Source: Bacteroidota bacterium
GTDB taxonomy: Bacteria > Bacteroidota > Bacteroidia > Bacteroidales > WCHB1-69
DNA length: 64,000 nt
Direction of reading: 5' to 3'
Assembly: GCA_022708105.1 (NCBI GenBank)
Contig: JAKIZI010000007.1
Span: 326 to 64,325, forward strand
Position numbers and translations under genes: made by a program. The notes under the pieces are model-generated. The model did no database searches. It was not told where the DNA came from and saw only the letters and a program-made list of their open reading frames with translations. Positions 49,483 through 59,265 of the stretch are shown piece by piece; positions within the stretch are counted from its first letter, which is position 1; the number at the start of each line of letters is the position of its first letter.

Positions 49483-50277
49483 ATGACTATTTTAGCTGCA
49501 TTAGATTTCATAAAATTTACCATTAACGATTTTATTGATATTCTCTTGGTCGGCATTATTTTATTTGAGCTCTATAATCTTTTAAAAGGAACGGCTGCTT
49601 TACGAATTTTATGGGCCATCGTAATTATTTATATCATTTGGAAATTAACTACTTTTTTCCAACTCACTATATTATCTCAAATATTAGGGCAAGTCATCAG
49701 TGTGGGGGTTATTGCCCTTATTATTGTTTTTCAACCTGAAATAAGAAAATTTTTACTCTATTTCGGAAACAATAAATTTATCAAAATGTTGAGCGGAAAA
49801 TTCCACAAAAAAGCCGGTTCTGATACTTACAAACCAGAGATCAATGCTGTAGTGAGGGCTTGTCGTCGAATGTCCAATTCCAAAACCGGCGCTTTAATTG
49901 TTTTTGCAGGGCAGGCACCGTTGGTGGATATCATTGAAACCGGAGAACGCCTTGATGCAATTGTTTCCAGAGATTTAATTGAGAATATATTTTTTAAGAA
50001 CAGTCCTTTGCATGATGGAGCGATTATTATTGATAATCATAAGATTGTGGCAGCTCGGTGCATTCTTCCGGTATCCAAAGACGAACATTTGCCAACAGAT
50101 TTAGGTTTAAGGCATCGAGCCGCTATTGGAGCTACTATTTTGACAGATGCCGTTGCCGTTATCGTTTCGGAACAAACAGGGCAAATTTCTTATTGTAAAG
50201 ATGGAGAAATAACCCGCGATATTTCTCCTACTGTATTGGAACAAATTCTTTCCGACGCATTATTGTTAAAAAATTAA
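49483..50277 (+). CDS. cdaA: Diadenylate cyclase CdaA
   Basis: CdaA makes the second messenger c-di-AMP from two ATP. The 264-residue protein has three membrane helices at the N terminus (about 15-95) and a DAC domain (about 110-255). That domain carries the active-site motifs SPLHDGAIII (DGA) and GLRHRAAIG (RHR). c-di-AMP commonly controls osmolyte and cell-wall homeostasis. Downstream is an HsdR-N-like gene that begins directly after the stop. No phosphodiesterase (GdpP or Pde) is in the window. Confidence 0.95.
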   Translation: MTILAALDFIKFTINDFIDILLVGIILFELYNLLKGTAALRILWAIVIIYIIWKLTTFFQLTILSQILGQVISVGVIALIIVFQPEIRKFLLYFGNNKFIKMLSGKFHKKAGSDTYKPEINAVVRACRRMSNSKTGALIVFAGQAPLVDIIETGERLDAIVSRDLIENIFFKNSPLHDGAIIIDNHKIVAARCILPVSKDEHLPTDLGLRHRAAIGATILTDAVAVIVSEQTGQISYCKDGEITRDISPTVLEQILSDALLLKN

Positions 50278-50283
50278 TTGAAC

Positions 50284-50703
50284 ATGATGCTTAAGCAAAG
50301 ACAATTTGAAGGGCGAACCGAAATTTTTGATCCCATTCGCAGGAAATGGGTACTCCTGACCGAAGAAGAAAAAGTTCGTCAATTTTTTATTCATTTTATT
50401 ATTGATGAAAAAAAAATTCCCGCATCTCATATTTCTGTTGAAAAACAAATATCAGTCAATCAATTAACAAAACGATACGATATTGTAGTACATGATCGTC
50501 AAGGTAAAGCAGCGTTGGTGGTTGAGTGCAAAGCCCCTTCCGTAGCACTCACACAAGAGGTTCTGGCTCAGGTCGGTCGCTACAACCAAACGCTTCAAGC
50601 TCCGGTTATCGGAGTTACCAATGGCAAAGAACACCTATTTTTTTCCATTGATTTTTCAACTTCTCAAATCACTCTTCTTCCTGATTTTCCAAAGATTAAT
50701 TAA
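50284..50703 (+). CDS. Small HsdR N-terminal (PD-(D/E)XK-like) protein
   Basis: This 139-residue protein matches the nuclease-fold domain found at the N terminus of type I restriction HsdR subunits, but stands alone. The putative catalytic region is KRYDIVVHDRQGKAALVVECKAP, showing D-x(n)-E-x-K (RYDIVV...VVECKA). I use the ATG at 50284; the frame starts with a TTG at 50278, one base after the cdaA stop. No helicase or methylase domain is present. Stand-alone members are common in Bacteroidota and of unknown role; it may act in DNA repair or be a nuclease remnant. Confidence 0.82.
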   Translation: MMLKQRQFEGRTEIFDPIRRKWVLLTEEEKVRQFFIHFIIDEKKIPASHISVEKQISVNQLTKRYDIVVHDRQGKAALVVECKAPSVALTQEVLAQVGRYNQTLQAPVIGVTNGKEHLFFSIDFSTSQITLLPDFPKIN

Positions 50704-50716
50704 TTCTATATTTTTA

Positions 50717-50724
50717 TAATTTTG
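50717..50724 (+). promoter_or_regulatory. -7 box for the acyl-CoA synthetase gene
   Basis: TAATTTTG matches TAnnTTTG, with a predicted leader of about 23 bases to the ATG at 50754. Confidence 0.5.
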
Positions 50725-50753
50725 CATATATAAATCAATAAATATTAATTTCT

Positions 50754-52817
50754 ATGATTAATCCTAAATTATTAAATCCCAAAAGCATTGTAGTTATTGG
50801 AGCGTCTCAAGATATTCAAAAACCGGGAGGTAAAGTCTTGAAAAATTTGTTGGAAAGCAATTTCGGAGGCACCGTCTTTGCCGTTAACCCGAAAGAGACT
50901 ACCGTACAAGGCATTCAATGTTATTCCAAAGTGGAAGATTTACCGCAAGTAGATTGTGCTATTTTAGCGATTGCGGCAAAATATTGTCCATCCACGGTCA
51001 AGGTGCTTGCGCATGAGAAAAATACGGGAGGTTTTATTATTCTTTCTGCCGGCTTTTCTGAAGAAAATTCGATTGGAGCACAATTCGAAAAAGAGATTGC
51101 AGAAACCATTAATGCTGTCAATGGGAGTTTAATAGGTCCTAATTGTACCGGATTTCTAAATATGAATTATTGTGGAGCTTTTGACACCCCCATACCTCCG
51201 CTCAATCCCAAAGGAGTAGATTTTATAACCGGTTCGGGGGCAACTGCGGTGTTCATTAAAGAATACGGGATGACCAACGGATTATCTTTCAATAGTGTTT
51301 GGGCTGTCGGAAATTCTGCACAAATGGGAATTGAAGAAGTGTTGGAACATTTAGACAATAGTTTTGACCCGATTACAAGTTCTCGTGTCATCATGATGTA
51401 TATGGAAAATGTTCGCAACCCTAAGAAACTGCTTCAACACGCAACCAGTCTCATCAACAAAGGTTGTAAGATTGCAGCCATCAAGTCCGGTGGCTCTAGT
51501 GCCGGAAGCAGGGCAGCCTCTTCCCATACCGGAGCTCTTGCCACTTCCGACGTAGCGGTGAATGCACTCTTTCGCAAAGCCGGAATTGTTCGTTGTCACA
51601 ACCGCGAAGAACTGACAACCGTTTGCTCTATTTTTATGCACCCCGAAGTGAAAGGCCGCAATATTGCCATCATCACTCATGCCGGAGGTCCTGCCGTTAT
51701 GCTTACAGATGTACTTTCCAATAATGGATTGGAAGTTCCTCATTTGGAAGGACCGGCAGCAGAGAAATTATTAAGTAAGCTCTTCCCAGGTTCTTCCGTA
51801 GGAAATCCTATTGATTTTTTGGCTACCGGAACAGCAGCGCAATTGGGAGAAATTATCGATGCCTGTGAAAATAATTTTGATAATATTGATGCCATGGCCG
51901 TCATCTTTGGCTCTCCCGGACTATTCGCCAATTGGGAAGTTTATGAAGTATTGGATCAAAAAATGAAAACCTGCCGTAAACCCATTTTCCCCATATTGCC
52001 TTCCATTATTAATGTTAAAGACGAAATTGACGATTTTATTAATACTAAAAAAAGAATCAATTTTCCGGAAGAGTGTGTTTTTGGAAATGCATTGGCTAAA
52101 ATATTGAACACGCCCCTTCCGCAGCCGACTTCTCCGAAACTTCCCATTATTGATACCAAAGCCATTCGTGAAGTGATTGATCAAGCTGAAAACGGCTATT
52201 TATCTTTACAAGAAATCCAGTTATTGCTCAATGCTGCCGGTATTGACAGAAAAAGAGAAATTGAAGTCAAGACGGAAAAAGATGCCATCACTTTTGCTGA
52301 AGAAGTAGGATTTCCATTGGTTATGAAAGTGGTTGGCCCCTTGCATAAATCGGATGTAGGCGGCGTTGTTCTGAACGTAAAAGACAAAGAGACTGTGGCC
52401 CGCGAATTCAACCGACTAATCAAAATCCCTGAAACCTATGCCGTTGAGATATATCCGATGTTATTCGGAACTGAAATATTTATTGGCGCATCCAAAGAAG
52501 AAAAATTTGGACATCAAGTCCTTTTCGGATTAGGAGGTATTTTTGTGGAGGTATTGAAAGATGTTCAAGCTGCATTGGCTCCCGTTAATCATGAAGAAGC
52601 ACTATCTTTAATTCGTCAACTTCGGGGTTATAAGATTATTCAAGGAGTTAGAGGACAACAGCCCGTGAATGAAGAACTGTTTGCAGATGCCATAACCAGA
52701 GTATCCGCATTAGTTACCGTAGCTCCCGAAATTGCAGAGATGGACCTCAATCCTCTGTTAGGAACTCCTTCTGCAATTACGGCAGTAGATGCAAGAATCA
52801 GAATCGAAAAAAGTTAA
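50754..52817 (+). CDS. ADP-forming acetate/acyl-CoA synthetase (fused alpha-beta)
   Basis: This enzyme converts acyl-CoA, ADP and phosphate to acid, CoA and ATP, a substrate-level phosphorylation step in peptide- or sugar-fermenting anaerobes. It is 687 residues. A CoA-binding domain (about 5-130: VVIGASQDIQKPGGKVLKNL, SLIGPNCTGFLNM) is followed by a ligase domain with the phosphohistidine segment ASSHTGALATS (about 253-263). An ATP-grasp domain lies at the C terminus (about 470-687: PLVMKVVGPLHKSDVGGVVLNV, LFGLGGIFVEVLKDV). All domains are fused. It works naturally after KorAB-type oxidoreductases. It overlaps the convergent nuclease gene by 4 bp at its stop. Confidence 0.93.
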   Translation: MINPKLLNPKSIVVIGASQDIQKPGGKVLKNLLESNFGGTVFAVNPKETTVQGIQCYSKVEDLPQVDCAILAIAAKYCPSTVKVLAHEKNTGGFIILSAGFSEENSIGAQFEKEIAETINAVNGSLIGPNCTGFLNMNYCGAFDTPIPPLNPKGVDFITGSGATAVFIKEYGMTNGLSFNSVWAVGNSAQMGIEEVLEHLDNSFDPITSSRVIMMYMENVRNPKKLLQHATSLINKGCKIAAIKSGGSSAGSRAASSHTGALATSDVAVNALFRKAGIVRCHNREELTTVCSIFMHPEVKGRNIAIITHAGGPAVMLTDVLSNNGLEVPHLEGPAAEKLLSKLFPGSSVGNPIDFLATGTAAQLGEIIDACENNFDNIDAMAVIFGSPGLFANWEVYEVLDQKMKTCRKPIFPILPSIINVKDEIDDFINTKKRINFPEECVFGNALAKILNTPLPQPTSPKLPIIDTKAIREVIDQAENGYLSLQEIQLLLNAAGIDRKREIEVKTEKDAITFAEEVGFPLVMKVVGPLHKSDVGGVVLNVKDKETVAREFNRLIKIPETYAVEIYPMLFGTEIFIGASKEEKFGHQVLFGLGGIFVEVLKDVQAALAPVNHEEALSLIRQLRGYKIIQGVRGQQPVNEELFADAITRVSALVTVAPEIAEMDLNPLLGTPSAITAVDARIRIEKS

Positions 52818-55639
52818 GCAAAATCAACATTTTGTCTTTTACAAATCGATTGATAATCACAATATTTACAATGATCGAGATTTTCAGTTTGATGAAAATC
52901 CATTTTCGCATCGAAGAGATTCCTAAACAGATCTATTAATTGGGCTTCAAACTCCCCAAGTATTTTTGTTGTAATCTCCGATGAAGTGGTTTTATTGTTT
53001 TCCTCAATTTTTAGGAGATGAATATAATTAGGATTATTCGAAACCAAAGATTGAAGACTCGCAATGCCACATTCGTAGGTATCGGTCTTTATATGAGCAT
53101 ATTCGGAACTCTCTTTATGATATAAAAATGCGTATGAAAGTAATTGAAAAGCTTGTTTATAGGAGCTGTCTTCAAAGATATCTTCCAGATCATAAAGAAC
53201 CTTCAATTTATCACTTTCCACTTTGCCGGTTTTAAAATCTAATATCAAAACTTTTTTCTCGCACAAATCCACTCTGTCTATTTTTCCATGATAAACCACC
53301 GTAATATCATCCACCATCAGCGTTGTCGCCACATCCACTTCTGTCCCAAGAAATACTACTGGAGCGTCCTTAAATTCCTCACGCAATTTCTTTAAATAGG
53401 AAGTCAGATATTTTTTGGCAACTTCAAAAGCAAGATAAAGTTTGCCTTTTTTCAACTCATTCGAACTTATTTTATTATTTATAAAAGCGGATTCAATATG
53501 TTGCTCTATATTTTTTTCATACGATGAAATAATGTCGGAAACACTATTTTTTGCATTAATAATTTCATTTGCAAATTCTTCAAGCACCTGATGGATTACC
53601 AAACCCAAAATGGAAGCTTCTATTTTCTCCGAAATTTCTTCTAAAGGTTTAATCTTAGCAACATACCTAAAATAAAACTGAAGCGGGCAATTGATGTACT
53701 GAATCAGCCCCGAAGGAGAATAACGAATCTTATAAAGATCGTTTAAAACAGATTCATCTTTCTGAATAGAAATCTTCGCACTTGTCTCATTTTGATTCGG
53801 AGGTAAGGATATTTGTCTTTGTTCTATTTTGATAACATCCTGCAATTGTTGAGATTGTACTTCAAATTGAAGTTGCCGTACAAATCTGCTTGGTTCTGCC
53901 ACTGATTTTTGAGAATCACAATCATAAATCAGATGAACTGTTTTCGCTCGCTGAAGAAGTCTAAAAAAGTGATAAGCATATATGGCATCTTTTTCTTTAA
54001 AGGTCGGCATTTTAAAATATTTCTTTATTTCGTATAACAATAAAGAATTTTGAGATTTCCCCATCGGGATAATTCCCTCATTTACCGAAAGCATAATCAC
54101 ATGGTCAAAATCCAAAGACCTGGTTTCAAGCAATCCCATTACTTGCAGTCCTTTATCAAAATCTCCCCGCATTGAAATGGTTTTTCCGGCAAGTGCATCT
54201 CGAATAAAATAATCCATAATATCCATGTTTATTTCATCCTGAATCGGGAACTCATGCAGTAAATCTATTACATTTTTTAATTCTTTAATAATCAGATTAA
54301 TAAAGCACAATCCACGCGTTAAAACCTCCTTTTCTATCAAAAGGAAAAAATGAATCCATTCATCAAGCAATGCTTCTCCGTTCAGTCCTAAATTCGGCAG
54401 GGGAAGTGTGTGAATCTTAGGAATTTCCTCATAGGTCATGAAGACTTTATTTTTTTGTATCAATTCATTAATGAATGAATCAAAAGCATCTTCATTTTCA
54501 AAAAAAGAGGTTCTTATTAATGGATTTTGATACAAAGCCATCACATCTTTATGATAGAAAATTCTTTCTGCATTCTTATCAGCCGCCAAAAAACGATTGC
54601 TATTTTTGACCAAATTGATCAATGTTTCGAGCAGATGATATTCGGGCAAAGCTTTTAAAGGATAGCCCATGGTCAGATTGGCCTTAGAACAATCATACGC
54701 ATGGAGGAAAGGCAGCAACAGATTTTCATCGGCAAACACCACTGCCGTGGAATTAAGTTCTTCGGGAGGCATCGAATTCAAAATTTCAGCCGCATACATT
54801 ACTTGATTGACTTGTTGCGACGCCCCTGAGATATAGATCTGCTTTGGGATAGTCGCATAATGACTGTTCACTATTTGAATAGGATTAACATGTAACTCTT
54901 TTACAATGTGATCTATAAATAGAGAAATATGATTTTTTTTATCTTTTCCATAATAAAAAAGGTCTAAATCAAAAAATATTTCCGCTGAAAAATGATCACG
55001 AAAATAGCGAATTACCTCGATTTCAGAAGGAGAAAGCGCATTAAATCCCACAAAGAAATAGCGGGTATATTCTAATTTTCCGGCATATTGACCGATATGT
55101 TCCGCAGCATCCCGATAAATCAATCCTTCATAACCAATTTTATGTTCATAGAGTAATGAGATAAATTGTTCATAAATCTCTTTCAGAATGGTGTAAAACT
55201 GAATATAATTTAACTGATTTTCAGACAATTGAGATTTAAGAAATGAGGTGTCTATCTCTTTTACTTCCGACAAATTGGTAAAGATATTTTCCGCTTTTGC
55301 CAACTGCATATCAATTTCATTAATATCTTGAAGAAAAAGAGAACCCCAGGAGAGGAACGAATTAAAACTCTTTCCTTGCGCATGCTCAAACTGCCGATAG
55401 ACTTGATATAAAAGCAACAACAACTTATTTTTATCTTGTTTCCGTAAAGGACTCAATAATCCCATCAAATCGCTGATTGTATAAATCTGCGGTAAAAAAG
55501 AGGTTTTCCCGATTCCTTGAACCAACTCTTTTTGCAAAACTCTTTTCGCACGTTGGTTCGGAAGAATAATCGCAGTCCGCTCATAATCGATATTTTCTTG
55601 TTGAAGTAAAATTTGGGCAAATTCTGATAAAAAAGACAT
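52814..55639 (-). CDS. AddB-like PD-(D/E)XK nuclease/helicase-related repair protein
   Basis: This is a protein of about 941 residues resembling AddB, the inactive helicase-like nuclease subunit of AddAB recombination-repair complexes. The N terminus has helicase-like material (TAIILPNQRAKRVLQKELV), and the C-terminal nuclease domain includes YHGKIDRVDLCEKKVLILDFKTGK and a C-terminal cysteine cluster HCKYCDYQSICKR. Together with an upstream C (NCPLQFYFRYV) this suggests an Fe-S site as in AddB. I use the ATG at 55639, not 55678, because a -7 box (55667-55674) lies between the two. AddA is not in the window. Confidence 0.85.
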   Translation of the reverse strand: MSFLSEFAQILLQQENIDYERTAIILPNQRAKRVLQKELVQGIGKTSFLPQIYTISDLMGLLSPLRKQDKNKLLLLLYQVYRQFEHAQGKSFNSFLSWGSLFLQDINEIDMQLAKAENIFTNLSEVKEIDTSFLKSQLSENQLNYIQFYTILKEIYEQFISLLYEHKIGYEGLIYRDAAEHIGQYAGKLEYTRYFFVGFNALSPSEIEVIRYFRDHFSAEIFFDLDLFYYGKDKKNHISLFIDHIVKELHVNPIQIVNSHYATIPKQIYISGASQQVNQVMYAAEILNSMPPEELNSTAVVFADENLLLPFLHAYDCSKANLTMGYPLKALPEYHLLETLINLVKNSNRFLAADKNAERIFYHKDVMALYQNPLIRTSFFENEDAFDSFINELIQKNKVFMTYEEIPKIHTLPLPNLGLNGEALLDEWIHFFLLIEKEVLTRGLCFINLIIKELKNVIDLLHEFPIQDEINMDIMDYFIRDALAGKTISMRGDFDKGLQVMGLLETRSLDFDHVIMLSVNEGIIPMGKSQNSLLLYEIKKYFKMPTFKEKDAIYAYHFFRLLQRAKTVHLIYDCDSQKSVAEPSRFVRQLQFEVQSQQLQDVIKIEQRQISLPPNQNETSAKISIQKDESVLNDLYKIRYSPSGLIQYINCPLQFYFRYVAKIKPLEEISEKIEASILGLVIHQVLEEFANEIINAKNSVSDIISSYEKNIEQHIESAFINNKISSNELKKGKLYLAFEVAKKYLTSYLKKLREEFKDAPVVFLGTEVDVATTLMVDDITVVYHGKIDRVDLCEKKVLILDFKTGKVESDKLKVLYDLEDIFEDSSYKQAFQLLSYAFLYHKESSEYAHIKTDTYECGIASLQSLVSNNPNYIHLLKIEENNKTTSSEITTKILGEFEAQLIDLFRNLFDAKMDFHQTENLDHCKYCDYQSICKRQNVDFA

Positions 55640-55666
55640 ACCTATATTTTTAGATGGATAAACATG

Positions 55667-55674
55667 CAAAGATA
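55667..55674 (-). promoter_or_regulatory. -7 box for the addB-like gene
   Basis: On the minus strand TATCTTTG matches TAnnTTTG. It lies between the ATGs at 55678 and 55639, so only the latter can be used on this transcript. Confidence 0.55.
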
Positions 55675-55708
55675 TCAAATTAAAAAAACAAAGAAAAAAG
55701 AAAATGAG

Positions 55709-55716
55709 TATCTTTG
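55709..55716 (+). promoter_or_regulatory. -7 box for rlmB
   Basis: TATCTTTG matches TAnnTTTG, 19 bp before the ATG at 55735. The longer ORF beginning with TTG at 55714 would start inside this box and is rejected. Confidence 0.6.
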
Positions 55717-55734
55717 CCGAAATTTAACAATCAG

Positions 55735-56478
55735 ATGATTCAAGACAACTTTATATACGGAATTCGGGCTGCTTTAGAGGCCATTGAAAGTGGCAAAGAG
55801 ATAGACAAAATATTGATTCAAAAGGGCTTGGGTGGAGATTTGTTTAAGGATTTTTTTATCAAAGTACGCCATAATAAAATTCCGTTTCAATATGTTCCTG
55901 TTGAAAAACTTAATAAATACACTCGCGGAAATCATCAAGGAGTAGTAGCTTTTTTATCTTCCATTGAATACCAAAGTATATACGACATTTTACCTGCAGT
56001 ATATGAAGCCGGGAAAGTTCCTTTTCTGCTCATTCTGGATAAAATTACAGATGTACGAAATATCGGAGCCATTGCCCGTTCTGCCGAATGTGCGGGCGTT
56101 GATGCCATTATCCTTCCATTGAAAGGCGGAGCATTGCTCAATGAAGATGCCGTAAAAACTTCCGCCGGTGCCCTCCATAAAATACCTGTATGCAGACATT
56201 CTAATCTGGGAGAAGTGATTACCTTCCTTCAAGAATCCGGGGTTGAAGTGGTGGCCGTGACTGAAAAAGCAAGTAAATATCACTTTGAAAAAAATTATTC
56301 CGCTCCTCTCTGCTTTGTGATGGGGAATGAATATGAAGGCATTGCATACGATTATCTAAAAAAATGTAATGATCGGGTGCAAATTCCGATGACTGGCACG
56401 ATTGAATCCTTAAACGTCTCCGTAGCGACAGGAATTGTACTTTTTGAAACCGTTAAGCAACGTTTAAAACAATCATAA
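55735..56478 (+). CDS. rlmB: 23S rRNA (guanosine-2'-O-)-methyltransferase RlmB
   Basis: RlmB methylates G2251 in the P-loop of 23S rRNA. The 247-residue protein has the N-terminal substrate-binding domain (about 1-75: YGIRAALEAIESGKEIDKILIQ, GVVAFLSSIEYQ). The SpoU methyltransferase domain contains LILDKITDVRNIGAIARSAECAGVDAIILP, the trefoil-knot VMGNEYEGIAYDYLKKCN and IPMTGTIESLNVSVATGI. It is divergent from the AddB-like gene with a 95-bp gap containing both promoters. Confidence 0.94.
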   Translation: MIQDNFIYGIRAALEAIESGKEIDKILIQKGLGGDLFKDFFIKVRHNKIPFQYVPVEKLNKYTRGNHQGVVAFLSSIEYQSIYDILPAVYEAGKVPFLLILDKITDVRNIGAIARSAECAGVDAIILPLKGGALLNEDAVKTSAGALHKIPVCRHSNLGEVITFLQESGVEVVAVTEKASKYHFEKNYSAPLCFVMGNEYEGIAYDYLKKCNDRVQIPMTGTIESLNVSVATGIVLFETVKQRLKQS

Positions 56479-56522
56479 TATACATTTCTTTACGTTATAT
56501 ATCATTTGTATTAAAAAAAGTG

Positions 56523-56530
56523 TAATTTTG
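56523..56530 (+). promoter_or_regulatory. -7 box for the large T9SS type B protein
   Basis: TAATTTTG matches TAnnTTTG, with a predicted leader of about 57 bases to the ATG at 56594. Confidence 0.5.
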
Positions 56531-56593
56531 TGGCAACAAAAAATATTTTTTTTGGTCTAAAGTTAAGATTTATGCATTTTTCTTAATAATTAT

Positions 56594-59212
56594 ATGATAC
56601 GTAAACTATTTTATCAGCCCATCGGAAAGAGTTTATCTCACGTCGGAATATTCATATTCTTCTTTTTTATGTTGATTTCGGCAAAAGCTCAGGTTCCCTC
56701 GACAGAAGGAGTAGATTTTTGGCTCACCTTTTTATATAATCACTCTACCAGTTCCACAACAAACTTAATCATCTCGGCTCAACGTGCATGCACGGGGACC
56801 ATCAGCAACCCCAATACCGGATGGTCAACTACATTTTCCGTTCCGGCACAAGGACGTACCGAAGTGTCGATTCCCAATGCTCAAGGATATTGCACGGGTA
56901 ATGGGAGTGTTGAAAACAAAGGAATCTGGGTTACTTCAACCGATACCATTTCTTTGTACGCCGCCAACTATATTGCATACACTTTTGACGCAACGAATGT
57001 ATTACCTACCCCCGCTTTAGGTAACGAATATTTAATTCAAACCTATTCGGGTGTTTTTGATGGCAGTAACGTTGCTTTTGTAGCAACACAAAACAATACA
57101 ATATTAGATATTACCCCCTCTACTACTGCAGGTGGACACGCAGCGGGGACACCCTTTTCGGTTACACTCAACAGAGGACAAGCTTATCAGATGGTTACCT
57201 CCTCTTCCACCGGAGATCTTTCCGGAACACGCGTAGTAGCAAGAGATTGTAAGACATTTGCCGTTTTTGCCGGTTGTCGCTGTACACAAGTTCCTTACGG
57301 CTACGGCTACTGTGACCACATCGTAGAACAAACATGGCCCACAACTTCCTGGGGAAAAGAGTTTGTTGTAACAAACTCTATGAGTAGAACCCGCGACCGC
57401 GTTCGGGTGACCGCTTCAGATAACAATACTCAGGTTTATCGTGATGGCAGTCTGCTTACAACACTGAATTCCGGCGGCATGTACGAATTTGAAGTAACAT
57501 CTTCTCAACCGGCGGTTTATATCAATGCCACTAATCCTATTTCCATTTATCTTTATTTTACCGGATCGACTTATGGAGGGCCGGGAGACCCTTCAATGGT
57601 TTGGATTAGCCCCGTTGAACAGCGTATCGGCAAAATCACTTTCGGCACATTCTCCCCCGGTCAAACGCTTACCCAATATATTAATATTATCTCTCCTACA
57701 TTAAGCGTTCCGAGCATGACACTTGACGGAAGCAATATTTCAGCTCAATTTACTACTGTACCGGGAAATATAAATTATTCTTACGCTAGAAGAACTATCA
57801 CTCATGGCACGCATACCCTTGAAGGAGATTCCGGTTTCGTAGCGCATGTTTACGGATTAGGACAAGATGAATCTTACGCATTCTCTGTTGGATCAAGTGC
57901 CGCAAATCTAAAAAATAAATTGTATGTCAATGGCGTTGCCAGTGTGGATATTTCAGCGAATCAAGAATATTGTATGAACGACACCATCATTTTCCGCAGT
58001 TATGTAGAAACCGATTATGATGCTATTCTCTGGGAATTTGGCGATGGGTCCACCGGAACAGGTGATACAGCCAGCCACGTCTTTCCGACATACGGATACT
58101 ATACGGTAAATATGATTATTGACCGACGTTCATCAAACAACAACTGCGGCGGTTATGATACGATTAGCACGTTTGTTCGCATTTTGGAAAATGAAAGTTC
58201 TATCTATGATACCATCTGCGCGGGATTCCACTACACAGAAAATGGGTTGAACTTGATTGGCACACATGATACTTCCGTAACAACTATTTATCCCAGCTTC
58301 TGGGGGTGTGACAGTATCGTTAATGTCTATTTGCACGTTTTCCCTATCGATCCTATCCCTGTGACGGCCTCAATTTGTATGGGAGAAACTTATAACGATA
58401 ACGGATTTAATATCTATGCAGATCGGGTAGGTCTTATTACAGATACCCTTTATCTATTGTCCAGCTTCGGCTGTGATAGTACTGTCATTCTATACTTGAA
58501 CGTCAGTCCGTTACCAAACGTATTTTTGGGAAATGACCGAATCCTTTGTTCCGAAAGCCAATTTCCACTGGCTTTAGATGCCGGCAGCGGAATGGTTTCT
58601 TACGAATGGAGCACGGGTGAAACAAGTCAAACCATATCCGTAATGCAAGAAGGCACCTATTCTGTTACGATTTCTACGGGAGAAAATTGTACCGCTACTG
58701 ATGAAATTACTATTGAACTTCACAATGTGACCGTCACCATATCCCAAGACCCTGAAGATTTCTGCGCTAACTCAATGGCAGTCCTGACCGCCAATACAGA
58801 AGCTCCTTCCATTCTGTGGAATACCGGCGAAACAACACCTTCCATCATCGTTACCCAATACGGAAGCTATTATGTAACCGTTTCAGACGGCTATTGTGAA
58901 GCTACCGATAGAGTAGGCATCTCCGAATGTCCTGCCTATATTTTTATCCCGAATACCATTACGCCCTATCTGAACGATGGAATTAACGACTATTTTGAGA
59001 TTTTGGGAGATACGCGAAATATTAGAGAATTAGAAATATTTATTTATGACCGCTGGGGACAATTGGTATTCGAATCCAAAGAAGTTAACTTCAAATGGGA
59101 TGGAAAAGTAAACGGCGTATGGATTCCGAATCACGTATTCAGTTATGCATTAAGAATCACTACGTTGTTAGGAAAAAGAGAAGTTTATAAGGGTGTCATC
59201 AATGTACTTTAA
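56594..59212 (+). CDS. Large surface protein with IgGFc-binding-like, PKD and T9SS type B sorting domains
   Basis: This is an exported multi-domain protein of 872 residues. A signal peptide ends SAKAQ (about residue 33). The N-terminal half (about 35-440) looks like an IgGFc-binding-like beta domain (STEGVDFWLTFLYNHSTSS, WVTSTDTISLYAANYIAYTFDAT). A PKD domain follows (WEFGDGSTGTGDTASHVF, about 478-495), then two GCDS-type repeats and Ig-like units (YEWSTGETSQTISV, ILWNTGETTPSIIV). The C terminus (about 785-872) has FIPNTITPYLNDGINDYFEI and RWGQLVFESKEVNFKWDG, typical of gliding-motility/CHU_C type B sorting domains. It is probably a cell-surface adhesin secreted by the T9SS. Confidence 0.9.
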   Translation: MIRKLFYQPIGKSLSHVGIFIFFFFMLISAKAQVPSTEGVDFWLTFLYNHSTSSTTNLIISAQRACTGTISNPNTGWSTTFSVPAQGRTEVSIPNAQGYCTGNGSVENKGIWVTSTDTISLYAANYIAYTFDATNVLPTPALGNEYLIQTYSGVFDGSNVAFVATQNNTILDITPSTTAGGHAAGTPFSVTLNRGQAYQMVTSSSTGDLSGTRVVARDCKTFAVFAGCRCTQVPYGYGYCDHIVEQTWPTTSWGKEFVVTNSMSRTRDRVRVTASDNNTQVYRDGSLLTTLNSGGMYEFEVTSSQPAVYINATNPISIYLYFTGSTYGGPGDPSMVWISPVEQRIGKITFGTFSPGQTLTQYINIISPTLSVPSMTLDGSNISAQFTTVPGNINYSYARRTITHGTHTLEGDSGFVAHVYGLGQDESYAFSVGSSAANLKNKLYVNGVASVDISANQEYCMNDTIIFRSYVETDYDAILWEFGDGSTGTGDTASHVFPTYGYYTVNMIIDRRSSNNNCGGYDTISTFVRILENESSIYDTICAGFHYTENGLNLIGTHDTSVTTIYPSFWGCDSIVNVYLHVFPIDPIPVTASICMGETYNDNGFNIYADRVGLITDTLYLLSSFGCDSTVILYLNVSPLPNVFLGNDRILCSESQFPLALDAGSGMVSYEWSTGETSQTISVMQEGTYSVTISTGENCTATDEITIELHNVTVTISQDPEDFCANSMAVLTANTEAPSILWNTGETTPSIIVTQYGSYYVTVSDGYCEATDRVGISECPAYIFIPNTITPYLNDGINDYFEILGDTRNIRELEIFIYDRWGQLVFESKEVNFKWDGKVNGVWIPNHVFSYALRITTLLGKREVYKGVINVL

Positions 59213-59265
59213 AAACATTCATTTCTACTTATTCGATCTTCCAATTCTCAATTACGCATATTTTT

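Noticed and set aside
55640-55678. Upstream ATG of the AddB-like gene
   Set aside because: It is upstream of the predicted transcript start (-7 box 55667-55674).
55714-55734. Upstream TTG start of rlmB
   Set aside because: The TTG lies within the promoter -7 box at 55709-55716.
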